A stretch of DNA of 64,000 nt, from positions 1,388,254 through 1,452,253 of the forward strand of contig CM074807.1 in the NCBI GenBank assembly GCA_037447605.1, in the 5' to 3' direction. The position numbers were made by a program, and so were the translations under genes. The stretch's first letter is position 1; each line of letters begins with the position of its first letter. The notes under the pieces were generated by a model. That model did no database searches. It saw nothing but the letters and a program-made list of their open reading frames with translations, and had not been told where the DNA came from. This stretch comes from Zygnema circumcarinatum (Eukaryota > Streptophyta > Zygnematophyceae > Zygnematales > Zygnemataceae). Below, one piece after another: positions 1 to 13,008 of this stretch.

Positions 1-600
1 ACTCGCAGCAAGGCTTTCGTTGGCTTCGTCTTGAAACCGGATTACTGTATACATCCAGTTTCCCATTTCGATGATTGGCTGGTTCATGGGGCTCTGACGT
101 TGGGCCCACTCGGAGCGAATCTCTACGGTTGTCAAGAGAAAGGATAGAAACAAAAAAAAAAACGAGATAGTACTCTAGTTGTGTTCCCTTGGAGCAGATT
201 GACTTATTAGCCAAACCATGTAAAGAATCTTTCTCAAAACGACCCTATCATGCTCGTCAGCATGAGTTGCTTTCAGGGCCAGTCTTTGTCGGTAGTGGGT
301 TTCTGGATGGAGCACAGATTAGACGGAGGACATGATATCGTCTGTGACTTTTCATTAGTTTCTTTGGAACGGCAGGTTTAGGCTTGCTTTCTTTCTTGAG
401 CAAAGCCGATGAAAAAAACCATTTGTTACAGGATTTCTCATGCCATTGTGCCGCCAGAAGTGCTCCTTGTAATTCATTGTCTCATGGTCTTGAATGCCTA
501 CAACACTGCACACGACATTCTCAGAATCGGACATATCCTTGCTGCGTCTAATACAAGTATCGTTGAAGTGTGACAATGAGCTTGGACTTGGCAACCAACT
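1..600 (-). CDS. Partial unidentified gene, 3' part off the left edge
   Basis: On the minus strand, bases 122 to 1 read as a protein-like exon behind an acceptor (…CCGTAG). It carries the peptides RSEWAQRQSPMNQPIIEMGN and WMYTVIRFQDEANESLA and runs off the window. Farther upstream on the same strand, about 320-200 reads HYRQRLALKATHADEHDRV followed by VLRKILYMVWLI, and about 530-440 reads MSDSENVVCSVVGIQDHE and on to a possible GT donor near 432. These look like three exons of one gene whose start may be the ATG near 534, but I could not match the phases and do not recognise the family. The 3' part lies outside the window. The gene would be in tandem, downstream of the NIPP1 gene on the same strand. 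Confidence 0.4.
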
Positions 601-798
601 GATTGATCATTTGGGAGCATGAACGAAAGGTCAAATCGACTACGCAAGAAAACTCATTATAAAGTTCAGAGCATCCCATCGACACGCAGATTTGCAACGA
701 TAAACATCACATGACAAAGCAACGGGTTTTATGAATGGCAACAAACTTTCGCAATGAAATTTACTGACATGCTCTCCTCCACTGACTTCACCTGTATT

Positions 799-2863
799 TT
801 AAGATTTCTTCTGCAATGCACTGGCTTCTCTAAGTCCGTCCCTTAAGCTGCTGTCTACATCGCTGCCCTTTTTTTTCTCCTGAACGCCATCACCAAAAAG
901 GTCATCGTCGTCTTCCTCGGCAGAGCCCCTACTGTCTTTTTCTTTTTGACCACTGTCTGTTTCAGCCATTGGGCCGCCGCCTTCCCCAGCTCTGGGAGTA
1001 GAACTTGTCTTCTCTTCCTCTCCAACTTCTGGACGAGCTTCAGTCTGTTGATTAGAACTCCGCGCAGCCATGCCTCCCCATGATCCACCGACAAACGTCG
1101 TGGTTGTTTCCCCAAACAATCCTCCATAAAGACCTCCTTTACCTGGAGACTTCACTCTATTTAAGTACTCTTTTAAGCTGTCTGTCACTCCAGGAGAAGT
1201 ACTTTTGGGAGAATCAGCTGCGGCAGCAGAAGGCTTCCCTTTTGTTGGGTCCCTCGGGATAACAGTGGTCTGCACCAAAGAGTCGAACTTGCCAACTAGG
1301 CTGCTGCCTTCCTTTACTCCTATGGGCCCTGGTTCTGTGCTCACATCAGCACCATCAGAAACGCCCACAACAACTGCCAACTCACCCCCACATTCATCTC
1401 TGAAGGAGACATGCTTCGCCTCCTTGCTAATTGGACTCCCTGACCCAACCGTGGTAGAGCTATCAGGAGTCTTCCTCTTCCGCGAACCAGGCGTTCGAAA
1501 GCCTTCTTTCGCACCACCATTACCTCTATCTTCTGCCAAGCTAGGGTGATCCACTTTCTGATTATTCGGATGAGCCACACCTAGCCGGTTTAGCATCGTG
1601 TTGTATGCAAGAACTGCCTCCGCATCCTGCAAATCTGGGGCTGGCGGCAATTCAATGGGCAGAGGCTTATCTGGAGTAAAGATTGAGGTGTTCTTTACTG
1701 CTTTGCGTAACACATACACTCTGGTGGATGCCGCAAACCGCACTGATTGACCGGGCTCGAATTCTACAGGCGTCTCCTTTGTAACACGTTCACTGGACAC
1801 GAAGGTCCCATGCACTGAACCAAGGTCTATCACATACATTCTGCACGGCGACATAAAAGTAACCACTGTAAGCAAAGCCCAAACCAAAAATGAAGGTTTC
1901 GACATGGAAACACTATCAGTATAGTGAGACCCAAGATTATGCCTTTCAAGGGCAAAGGACTGCAAGTGAGTGGGTTGACACTATTTAAAATACTCCCAGG
2001 CCTTCAGACAGGATCCCCAATCTCGATCGCTCGTAAAAAAAGTGGCAACGAACATCACTTTTCAACGTAAGAAACCAGTGTCTGCTGATAGTCGTATTTG
2101 TGCAGAACTCGTGGTGGTGACGGAAACCACCAAGCATATACATGTGCATTAGTCTATATGCGAAACGAGTCCTTCATGTATAGGTGCTTGCACTTCAACT
2201 GACAAGCGCTTTATCGTAAAAGCAGACTTTTGTTTTGTCAATTGTCCGCCTTTGAGACAAATAATTGTAAAAAAAATAAGAAATGGCTTGAAACAGAGGT
2301 GCATTTGCTGGCTCAGCCACACCTGCCATTTTTATGGTGCACCAATGCAGCATGTTGTCGGGACAATGACGGATGATCCAAGACAAAATCACACGTAGCA
2401 GCTTGCCGTCCAAAGATGCTGCGCTTTCTTTCCAAGACTATGGTGTCCACCACATTTCCGTCCTGCCAAGGCCCATTTTTCATCATCAGCTGAGCATGAA
2501 TTGAACACACCCTTGCTCTCCCTGCCTGCTCACCACAAACAGCCTTGAATTGTAGTAGTAGAATGTCGGTGAAAAACTCCATACCTTTAGAACCTCTAGA
2601 GTATACATCCCTGGCTTGGGATCTGCAGCCCAATCTGGTGGCTGCCATGTTGATTGCCCCCCTCCAATCGTCGTTGCATGACTAGCAGGTGTGCTGACAG
2701 CTTGCCCGTTAGGCTGTGCCACTGTCGCTGTATTTCTTAAAGGAAGTGGAGTCGCCATGGATGCATTATGCGCTGCAGGGGTTGCTATAGGCATGGCTTC
2801 AACCTTAAATGGCTCAGCTGACTGAGCCTTCTTGAAGCGGTCTAAGCCTAATCGGTGGGCCAT
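799..2863 (-). CDS. NIPP1-like FHA-domain protein (nuclear inhibitor of protein phosphatase 1 / PPP1R8 homologue)
   Basis: Three exons: 2863-2585, 2462-2323 and 1840-799, with GT-AG introns and phases that agree (about 486 aa). The start is the ATG at 2863, opening MAHRLGLDRFKKAQ, which resembles the N-terminus of plant NIPP1 homologues; upstream codons in frame have no ATG. The FHA domain spans all three exons and shows the phosphothreonine-binding signature (IFGRQ, then DHPSLSRQHAALVHHKNG, then IDLGSVHGTF). Farther on, KHVSFRDE fits the RVxF-type PP1-docking motif, and LVGKFDSLVQTTVIP is the conserved segment after it. The C-terminal half is acidic and Ser/Pro-rich, ending in a DDDDLFGDG patch. 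In animals NIPP1 is a nuclear PP1 partner that also binds splicing factors through the FHA domain; the same role here is inferred. The gene is divergent from the helicase, with about 460 bp between starts. Confidence 0.9.
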
Positions 2864-3322
2864 GGCTTCAAGATATGGAGATTCTTCCAAAGTGGACTGA
2901 ACAGGAGGAGAGATTCGTCTGCTACCTCCTCAGACGCCACCTCCCCCTTGTCTTTCTGCTTCCTTCAGAAGCCTGCACACCTCCGAAAATTCTTCTTCCT
3001 TCTCAAGTGCCAGAGGCGAGCCAAAGCGTCCCGCACTCTCCATCTTGCTGCGGAGCCGCCATGAAGGCGGCTGCTGCTTCCGGTCGCCATGTCGCGCTGC
3101 TTTGGCTCCTTCCAAAGACGAGTCTGCGCGACTCAGCGGCTTCTTTCTACTGAGGAAGAGCATCTCCGGGAAGGAATTTTTGGGAGTTTGGGTGAGCTTT
3201 GGAGAATGGGGAGAGGGCACAGAACATCAGTGTGGCCTGCGAGGAGCGAGGAGCTGAATTGGAGAAGAAGATGATCGTCTCAATTTGATTGTTGCAGGCA
3301 ACAAGGGCTGCATCTTTTGGCC
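2864..3322. promoter_or_regulatory. Shared upstream region of the divergent NIPP1 and SDE3-like genes
   Basis: About 460 bp separate the two start codons, so both promoters and 5' leaders must lie here. The minus strand holds an open frame (3220-2930) in the same phase as the NIPP1 start, but it ends in a stop before it. I see no clear TATA box. Confidence 0.45.
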
Positions 3323-6300
3323 ATGGATGGCCTCTGCGAGCGAGTGGCAGAGCTTCAGCCCGGCCTTCCGGAGCCACTTTTGCAGCTTGCAGTGAGCGAG
3401 GTTGTGTGTGCATGTCTTTGTTTTCCTATGGGGGAATGCAGAACCTGGGAGTCAGCTGTTGCGAAAGCAGCGGCTTCGTCGGATGAAATACTGCAGGACT
3501 GTATTCAGAATTGTTTTCTGAAACTGAAGGCTGCCTTTTTAGGAGGGGATGATTTGGCTCCCTTTTTGGAAAAAACTGCTAGAGGGAAGTTAGAGAACTT
3601 GCCAAATGCGCTTGAACTTGAGCGATCAGTACCAACGCATTCAAAAGCTGAACCTAACTTCAGGCATGCACAAACTCAATCAGGAATTCACACTGATGAG
3701 CTCTTGGAGAGATCAATTTCTACTCTTTGCTGTGCAATTTGCGAACGAATTGGCATGACGGGAGAGCTGTTCAGTAAGTCTGAAGCAGTACCTAAGAGAA
3801 TGCGAATGGATGTTCAAGACTACAGCGTTCCATATGGCTCAGCTGTAATATTGGTGGATTGGATGCACTCTAGCTGTTCCGGCAATGAGCACGAGAAGCG
3901 ACTCTTGGCAGCTCTGGAAGGAGGGTGGGAAACGCTGCAAGCCAACAAGGAAGGGATGGAAATCACGGGTTCCCTTGACTTTGGTATCAAACGAACAGGT
4001 GCCACACTTGAGGAAAAAAAGGCTTCAGGAATTGCAGCATTGGAAATTTGGAGGGATGACATCGTCAAGTCTTATTACCGTTCCATTACAGTTTTTAATA
4101 ACGGAACTCACCCAATAACCCTTCTCGAAGTACGCGCTGTCCCGTTGATGGAGGAATCCTTTGCAGTTCATCATGATTTGACCTGCCAGCAAAAAAAATA
4201 TAAAGTCACAAAGCTGTCTCAGGTGCCTCCGACTTCAGGAGTGTTGCTTCAACCGGGTACTCAGTATCAGATCACAGTGGTAAACTTTCTCAACGGTCCT
4301 GTTTCCCATCGTGCAAGCAAGCTAGTGAACGAGGGACCTGAGGATTTTCTTGTTCTGTCATTCACAATTTTGTTACTTTCTTTCATGATACACAGTTCAA
4401 AGCGAATGCTTGGCAGTCAGTGAAGGCTAAATGGCCCTGATTGAGACAGCTTGTAGGCTAAGCACTTGCCATAAGCAGCAAACACCTTGTTTCTCATACA
4501 GAAGCCTATTGTATGCCTACGAGCCCAATATGGCTCCTTGGAGCCCTCCAATTGCTTGGTTCTCGATCTACTTCCCAGACCGGCTTTCATAGTTCTTACA
4601 TCATGTTCGTATACGGCAAATCAAGCACGAATTGTGCATCAAACTCATGTTAATGTGGATAAGCAATAAAAACATATTTGGCCATTTCATCATGTTGTTT
4701 TTATCGATCACATTGTCATTTTCATTGTGATCCTGCCGGCCTTGCTCACCAATTACCGTGGACAACTGAAGCATTTATTTTTCCACTGCTTGGGTAGTTT
4801 CGTATGGTCGCGTATGCAAGTCCAATGTTCGTGTCTAATCTTTCTCTAACGGTTAACCTACAAACTGTTCCATTTGTCAGATTTCAGAAGTCGATGCAAC
4901 TACACTAATGAACGGATGTGCTCTTGTGCTTGTGGACCTGCAATCGAGTACTTTCCTTATCTGAGTGGATGTCAAGTCGCTTTCGTTGGATGTCTAAATT
5001 CAATGATCAGACCACCATAGTCCTCCCTTATTCTTCCTTTGATCACTTTTATTCATCCATCATTTCATCAGTTCTTAGTATCACTCGACCACTTCTTTCC
5101 CCCAGTATCCAGCTTGTTCCCTCCTTCCTCTATCCTCGTTATTATCTGTTCTATTTTTTCCCTACATGTTTCCTCCCTTCCCAAAATCCTTTCGGCTTGT
5201 CCCTTTGTTCTAGTCTCTTGTGTACGCCTGCAAGTTGTTACACCTGTGCCTACTGTATGGCGGGCTGACTTTTCTGAAGGCAACAACGACCTTTTTTAAT
5301 TTTGCTTATTTAAAAGAGAAGCAACTGTTTGCCTGCAGCATTTAATGCCGATTACCTGGATTGTTTCTATGATTAGTTGAATTCCAGGATTCTTAGTTGT
5401 TTCATGAAGTCCTTTTGACTGTTGCAGGAACTCAAGTGCGGCATTCAAGATCCGGCTGTCTTACATCAGTGGCTACTCCTCACGTTTGCAAAGGAAGAGC
5501 CCTCTAATGAAGTGTTCGTAATAGGGCGTCAAGTGATCGCTGCCGTTGCTCAAAACGAGCGTGACTTGCACCATTGCTTGAGGTCTGTCCCTATCCTGTA
5601 GATGCTCCAATCAACTTGCAGATATTCCATTGCAACTTCATTTCACAGTAATGAATGTGCTAAACTGAACATGATTTGGGTATCTAGGGCTTGCTTCCGT
5701 CCGGGCTGATTCTACGTGTTGCATTGTTTGTCTGACCATCCACTGCACGCAAACAAAGGCCATCTCCCAAGCCTTTGTCTTTGCTGCTGCTTGGCCTCCT
5801 GGCCTAAGTTATAGCTTGTCTCTACATTCCTTTGTGATGATGCTTTCTCAAGAGCAATTGGATGGGTGGTGGGGTGATGGGTTCGCGTGGGGTGGGGTGG
5901 GTTGGGAGCGGTGTTACCTCACCTTTCCGAACAATGTCAGTACAGAGGCCAAGCCCTTCTTTCCAGCCAGTCTGTGGAAGCTTTTTGACACTTGTCCTTC
6001 TGAGTTTTTTGTAGCTCAGCCTCCCCTTATCCTTCCTTGGATGGAAACCTTTCGCCTGCCCACATTTCCTGCTCACCGTTTGTCTGGGCTGCTCTCTGCG
6101 TGGTCTGACTCAACTCTGTATCCCTTGGGAGGAGAAAGTTCCATTTCAGGGGGAATACCTGTTTTTGGTTCGACCCTTGAGGAGGAAACGATAACCATGC
6201 CATCTCCTCTTCCTTCTCCACCAACCGCATCTTCTCTCTCTTATCCATCAACCATTCCAGCACCAATGCCACTTCTCATCACCTCTCCACCTTTCTTTTA

Positions 6301-9300
6301 TCCACAAGTTGGCAGTTGGAACCCCAACTTTCCTCAAGTGAGCCAATCTGACATTCAGATGCAAGGGCTTCACCTCCCTTTTCAGCAGCGGCAGCAACAT
6401 ATGGCGCAATATCACGTGGCCAATAATGCAATGCAGGCTCAGTCTGCACCATCGTCCCTGCTTTCCTCTGCCTACCCAACCGCTCATTCCATGCATCCTG
6501 CTAACTATGCGCAACAGTTTCCACCACTCTGGCCAACATTGCCTCAACAGTTACCTGCTGCCGGCCTTTATCGTCCCCCCTTCAGTAGTGTCCCCGTGTC
6601 GTATCCTGCTCTATCTCCGTTTCCAACTGCTCCTGCTGCCACTTTTCATAATTCGCCATGGGGCTTCCCCAAGCCTATGACAAGAACAAACAGCATTCAA
6701 CCTAACAATTTGCAGAGACACCCTACTTTGACCACGAATGCAGTCGTGCGTTTTCAAGCTTCATTGCCAATTGTAGGACGTATGCAAGAGGTTGGCAAAA
6801 GTTCGCAGGTGTCAGCAGTCTCCAAAGAGTATGGCCCCATAGGAGCCCAAGGGAAGGATGAGAAAGTTCAACCACCCGCGGCGGTTAAGGGCAGTGCAAG
6901 CAGTGGACTGAGCATAGCTGAAAGTGTGTCCGGCTCTCCAGAAGAAGGGGGGGCAGGCAAGAATGGCGGGTCTAAACGATGCCTTGCAAATGTTGAAGAG
7001 CAGTGCACTTGTATCGCCAAGCAACTTCTGCAGGTAGCCGGAACTCCTGCCCTTTTTTCTCGCAAATAACTGCATGCAAGGAGTGTTTGGTAGCTAGCTC
7101 TGGTTACAAGGTGCTGCCATAGTATTTTCACGGATTGGTTCTTATGCATGTTCTCTGGAGATGCATACAGCTGGAAAGACTCCTGGCATTGGAAGAGGCG
7201 ACTATGGAACGAGACATTCGACACTACACCCTCTTCAATGTACACTTGTCCCTGTGGCGGTTGTCTTGCGGTTATAACTCCAACCTGCGGCTCTTTTGCC
7301 TGGAGGTTGGTTGCTGAGAAACCCCAACGAAATGGTTATTCTTCTTCATCGCACCTCCTTTCCTTTTCAGCTACATACTGTGTTTTTCATTTTACCAGCA
7401 AGCTTGACTTTCTTCTTGTCTCTTCTCTTCTCTTCTATTATGCTTCCACAGGTGCCTGGTCTGCCAGAAAATCGACCCTCTGTGTTGCGTGGAGATGTGG
7501 TCTATGTACGAGCATCGCGGTTGACCACCATAGAATGTGCCGCCGCTGTGCATGCTCTGGAGATGCGGCCCATGGCTCGTCTCTTCCTCTCTCTCTCTCC
7601 GGACTTTCTGCAGCGGCTCACCGGCACTTCAGACCTCACGGAGGGGAGTCTCGCTGCAGTGGAGAAGGAGCTGTTCCACGTTCGTTTTTCATTTGATAGG
7701 CTACTGATGCGGGTGAGTTGTGAGTTGCGAGGTAGAGTGTATCTTGTGATGAACCATTTGTCAGATACTCGTGGGGCATGTACGTATATTGCAATGGGAA
7801 CTCAGGTTCAAGCCCTGTCTACATGTCTCATGTTTTTGCACGGGTTGGTATACGGGATGGGGTCAGCGCATGCATGCAGCGGTCCTTGCGGCAAGAGGGT
7901 CCCCTCTACAGCTGTTGCCTTGCTTGTGTGAACCTAAAAAAATGTTTGAGGGAGGAGAGAAGAGGAGGAGGAGTAGAGGGAGGAGAAGGAGAGAAGAAGA
8001 GAGAAGAGGGAACGGAGAAAGAGGAGGTGGAGGGGAAGGAGTGGAGGGCGAAGAGGAGGAGGAGGAGCTTGTTTTACCGGAGAGTTTGGACGTGGACTTT
8101 TCGGCAGCCGTGCAGGACAAAGAACTCGGGTCAGTTTCTGCTGCACCGTCATGCTTAACAGTTTCATGGGGCAACTGTTAAGTGTTTGATATTCAAGCAT
8201 AAGTTTGAGAGCAGAGAGGCAGTGAAACTTTTTCTCGGATGCTTAAAATATGGCAGAGCGATGATATGAGAGGGGCGATTATTGGGGAGCAGGGACCACC
8301 TATCTTCTATGCCACTGCAATTGGTAAGAACTGCTACTTCCCTCATGGGGGGGAATGCCTTCAAACACAGGATAGTCATGTTCTATGTTTAGTAACTAAT
8401 CATGTTTGTACACGTGTCGTGAAATGCATGTGTTGCATGAATGTTTGCATCCAAGTTAGCGTCAGACGCTGTATTCGCACAGATTGACATTCACTGGACT
8501 TGGCTAATAATCATATGACAGGCTAGCAAGTGCAACCTATATGGAAATCTCAGATTTTCTTTATGATCATATGAACGATGTCTTGCCGATTGTCTACGAC
8601 TCAGGTAAATCCGCAACTGAATTCAGAGCAGCAAGAGGCTGTACGGAACCTACTTGAGGCAGAGAAGGGTGCGGGGCCGTACATCTTCTTCGGACCCCCT
8701 GGCACAGGGAAAACTGTAACGGTGAGAAACGGGAATGCGCAAACCTTCATTTCCTAACTTTCCCAAAAGATCGCTCTCTTCACGGGGTGCGTGACACTGT
8801 GTATGTGAACAAGGAAGCTGGGAATATTCTGGGGATGGAGACCCATCACCTACATCATGTGATTTGATGCAGTTTTAGATGTTATCATCCTGATCCTCTG
8901 AAGCCCAAGACGAGTCAGTAGCCATATCTTGTTGGGGTTCATTGGCATCTTAACAGTTCTCAATTGTGTGTTGAGTGATCATGTAAGTTGGAATGTTTGT
9001 ATAGGGCTGATTCACCCTTGAGAGTGTGAAGCAGGTTGTAGAGTCAGCGCTGCAGCTTCTGAGAAGGAATGAATCGTACCGCATTTGCCTCTGTGCTCCT
9101 GCCAACTTTGCAGCCGACATTCTTTGCAGGTCTGTCGTGCATTCTGAGCTCAGCCTTCTTCGTTTTTCTTCAGGGAGATGGGTTGCACAAGCATTTTCCT
9201 TCCTAATGAGTAGTTTTTCTCAGGAGTATTCTTGTGGGTGGATGATGGACGGTTTCCATTATTTCTATGCGGCTTGCAGAATGTGAATGCTTGGGGTTGC

Positions 9301-12300
9301 TCGGGTTTGACTGCAGTGGTCTTGCAGATGCCGGAGTGACTCCCTCGGAAATGTGGAGATTAAACGATCCACGAAGAATGCCTGCATCAGTTAAGGACGA
9401 TGTCATCGGGTGCGTCCAGATAGTTCTGTAAACTGCATATGTTGCATTTGTTTTGGCTCTGATAACCTCAGGTCAAATTGTTGATCAATTTGATTGTAGA
9501 TCAAGAAGATCTGAAAACCCTAAAAACCGTAAAAACCCTAAAAACCCTAAAAACCCTAAAACAATTAAGGAGACAGATGAGAGGTTTTGATGGGAGCAGA
9601 CGAGTCGGAGGACCCGAAAGAAACTTCTGCACGCTGAACAAGGAGCTGAATTTGTTTGATCTTCATCCCAACCCTCACCAGATCCGAGTAGTCGTCTGCA
9701 CTTGCGCTGCTTCCTCTCTCCTCCACGAACTGCCTGCTCTTGCGGAGTTCCGTTTTACCCATATCCTCATCGACGAAGCGGGTCAGGTGCATATTATTAT
9801 AATAATATGTACCTGATTATAATTATCATATTATTATTTTTATTATTATTATTATTATTTTTTTCTTTTATTATTATCAGGTGCATGCCTGTCCCTTCTG
9901 CTACTCCTCCTCGAGCCCAACATCTTTCACCGGCAGAAATCCTAGCCATGGTTGGAGGTGGTATACCGCAAACCTGGATGCTGAATCTATTACCGTGATG
10001 TTTCGATTCTGTGTAAAATACAGTATATGTATTCATGCTTTAGAAAACATCAAAACTAATCAATAACTCATCATCATCGTCCATGATGTGCAGGCACTCA
10101 TTCCGGAAACTCTCATTCCTTTCACTCTCGCTCAGCCGGAGACAAAGCTGCTTCTCTGCGGCGACCCGCAGCAGCTTGGCCCCGTGGTGCGCTTAACTGC
10201 CCTTCACTGTGGGGTTAATGTTACTAGAAAAGTGAGGAAGTCAGAAAGGACAAGTACGCTCGCCTAGGGTTCATGGCTTTGCATGTGCTTGTGTGAAATC
10301 AGTCCTGAATCTCCAAACAACTTTCGGGAACTGCAAGGGGAATTCTTGTCGAATTCTTCTATAAATTGATGTTGCTACTCTTTCCGGCGGGTCTTGCAGG
10401 TCCATTCAGCTATGGCTGGAAATTTTGGCTTTTCCCAGTCTTTGCTGGAAAGGTTCATGCACGCACCGCGGTATCAAACGCAGAAGAATGGACTCGTTAC
10501 CAAGCTTTTGCGAAACTATCGTTCCCATGCCAAGGTGTGCCCGAGCCCTTATAACCTCCCCCCCACTCCATGCTCAGAGTCTCTGGTTTGTAAACGTAGC
10601 TCTAAATGAAAGATCTGCTTTCACTCCTTTACTTGATAGTCAATAGACAACTCGAGTTTAACAAATTTAAGTGTGTGTGCAAACGCTTCAGTGTGTGCTT
10701 TTTGTTCTGGAAAGATGAAGTTAGCCAGCAGCACCTCGGTGGCTATCAAATAAGAAAGTTTAGTCCACATTAGTCAGGAGGCCATTCACAATATTGTTTA
10801 GCTGAAAAAGCCCATCAGGGATGGAACTGCAGAGGAAGTTGCTCCTTCTCTGAGTCATAATGCAGTGATGTTTGGTAGTTTACTAGTCTTTGTGGTATTT
10901 TGCCAGAGGACTGAGGCATGTTTAGCAAAGATGGGTAACAAATAACGGTTTGTTTGCGGCATTGCAGCTCTTAGAGCTTCCATCACGCCTCTTCTACAAA
11001 GGGGAGTTGATTGCAAAAGCTAAGGTGCTCTCAATTCACTCCCAAGGGAACAATCGGTCAAATATGTTCAATCTGCACTTTCTTTCTGGCAATCATTCGT
11101 TTTTCTTTGGTCATTCAACTTGGACGAAACGTAGACGATGCTTGCGAAGGTGATGACTACTTTTCCAATCATAAGTAATCGAAGCAGATCGCTGTAAAAA
11201 CGTCTCTGTGTCTGCTTCCCCGTTTTGTATCGTCATTCTTCACTTGTCAAGCGTAGGCTTGGGGGTGAAGTTATGTGGTACGGCCTGAATGCGTGAATGG
11301 ATGTCAAACCTCACCGACAGCTCAGTTTTCCTTTCAGGAGGAGGATGTTGCTCCCCCAGTGGGGTGGGAGGAGCTGAGTGGGAGAGACTTCCCTATGCTC
11401 TTTTACGGAGTGAAAGGGCAGCAGATGCGTGAGGGGGAGTCTCCTTCCCTCTTCAATCCCGGTAATGGACTGTTTGTATGGCAGAGCATCCAGTGGTCCT
11501 CTCGCCATCCCTGCCATTGGTCCCCTCACACTATTGTCTCGGGGAGTGGTGAGGGAAATGGAGACAAGTGTGTGTGAAGACATTGAAGAGGGAAAGATTT
11601 CCCACATTCTATTGTCTCCTGTGGACATTTCCTTACTCCCTTTGTCTCGGGTGTGAACACGAACACAGTTGAAGCGACGCGATTGGTGGAGCTGCTGGTG
11701 GGCCTCTTGGAGCACCGCCACGTGGTTCCAACCGACATTGGGGTAATGGCACCATACAGGACGCAGGTGGGTGGGCCAAAACTCTCTTCCGAAAGTGTAG
11801 ATATGATGTATCTGTTTTACTAGAACACTCTGAAGGCTGTTCAAGATCGAAAGGTCTTGCAAAATGAAAAATTGCAAGAATGCACATGAGATGTTTGTCC
11901 ATCCTCGATTCGGTGAAGGAGGCAACTTGCTATTGGGAAGATGCAGGTTCAAAAGCTGCGACTCCTTCTGCGAGATCGGAACCTTGCGTCAGTCCGTGTG
12001 GGCACTGTAGACGACTACCAGGTATGTGCATTGTCGGTTGTCTTATTCTTGTTGTTAGGGCTTCCTCTCGCACTTTTTTGAAAAGGGGTCCCTCAATGTC
12101 TCCAGGACGTATTTCATACCGATGGGCTGCTTGACCTTATCACGTGGCAAATACTGTTTCTTGAATCTGCGAGGAGTGAGTGACAGATATCAATCACACT
12201 CACAGCGAATAACTGGAAGCAAGGAGTGCAAGTTTTTGTGTCTTGCCTTTGCTGAGGAGGTGGAACGGTTGAGCCCCCCCTGCTGACTGGTTGGAGAGAT

Positions 12301-13008
12301 GAATGGTGAGGTGCAGGGGCAGGAGGAGAAGGTGATCTTCATCTCTACAGTGCTCACTCGTCCACAAACAACAACAAGAGGGGGGGCAAGAGAGGGCGCT
12401 GCGGACTCTCACATTGGACTGCTCGGGAATGCCAAACGCTTTAACGTCGCTATAACTCGCGCCAAGGTGCTGTCACTTCTTTCCTTTGCCAGCTTGGTTG
12501 TAGTTTCCACATGCAAATGCAAACTAGCTGGCGAAACCAATGACTTCCATTCGTCATATTTGAGTAGGCCCTGCAACAACACGGCACCTAAATCATCTCT
12601 ATTGCCGGTCGGTTGCAGGCGCTGCTTGTGGTTGTGGGCCACCCCCTTGTTCTCTTGGAGGACCCCAACTGGCAGGAGCTGCTCAAATACTGCCTTGCCA
12701 GAGATGCATATCGAGGGGCCGGCAGTGAAGCTGTGCCTCGATACTTGCCAGCAAATGGAATGAAAGGACAAGATTGGACAGAGGAATCGGAGAGTCCGAG
12801 AGACTTCGAGAAAATGAGTGGCGAAGGGGAGGAGGAGGAGGAGGAGGAGGTGTGGGGAGCGGAAGATGACGAGATCAGACTCGCTGTGGAGAGGATGGCG
12901 GAGCTCTCTCTCCTGGGGATGGGGGACCAAAACCGGCTGTTCCCGGAAAGTCTGGCAGACATGTACTCTGCTTATGGCGATGAGATGGAGTGGAGGGTTG
13001 CTCTGTAG
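3323..13008 (+). CDS. SDE3-like: SDE3/MOV10-type superfamily 1 RNA helicase
   Basis: Exons with agreeing phases: 3323-4279, 5428-5582, a long exon ending 7033, 7171-7305, 7452-7712, 7867-about 8129, 8605-8721, 9035-9129, 9317-9409, 9600-9786, 10094-10186, 10400-10534, 10968-11024, 11338-11461, 11669-11766, 11947-12021, 12317-12466 and 12619-13008. The acceptor of the long exon and the piece between 8129 and 8605 are unresolved. The start is the ATG at 3323. Helicase motifs in order: GPPGTGKT (Walker A), [12 protein letters not shown] (Ia), IDEAGQ (II), GDPQQLGPV (III), [36 protein letters not shown] (V) and [13 protein letters not shown] (VI). The N-terminal half has FVIGRQV and [17 protein letters not shown], both typical of MOV10/SDE3. 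The long exon (about 6.0-7.03 kb) adds a Pro/Ser/Gln-rich, disordered insert, and exon 7867-8129 a Glu/Arg-rich tract. SDE3 and MOV10 are Upf1-like 5'-3' helicases acting in RNA silencing and retroelement control; that role is inferred from the family. The tail is acidic (poly-Glu near 12825). Confidence 0.93.
9514..9562 (+). repeat. Interstitial telomere-like array in a helicase intron
   Basis: About five copies of a 9-base unit, mostly CCCTAAAAA with one CCGTAAAAA variant, lie in the intron between exons 9317-9409 and 9600-9786. The unit resembles plant telomere repeats (CCCTAAA or CCCTAAAA) with extra A residues. The repeat ends 37 bp before the acceptor. Confidence 0.8.
9788..9880 (+). 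repeat. AT-rich TTATTA microsatellite in a helicase intron
   Basis: The intron after the DEAG-box exon opens with a tract built almost entirely of ATT/TTA units. It is simple sequence with no coding signal. Confidence 0.8.

Noticed and set aside
5816-7069. A separate 417-codon proline-rich gene
   Set aside because: It has no ATG at its start, ends in a good splice donor at 7033 in phase with the next MOV10 exon, and lies between two conserved helicase segments.
7771-8181. An Arg/Glu-rich small protein
   Set aside because: The segment is an exon (7867 to about 8129) of the helicase: RMHAAVLA continues the conserved MOV10 segment and phases agree upstream.
9514-9562. A chromosome end
   Set aside because: Only about five units, inside an intron of an intact gene, with coding sequence on both sides.
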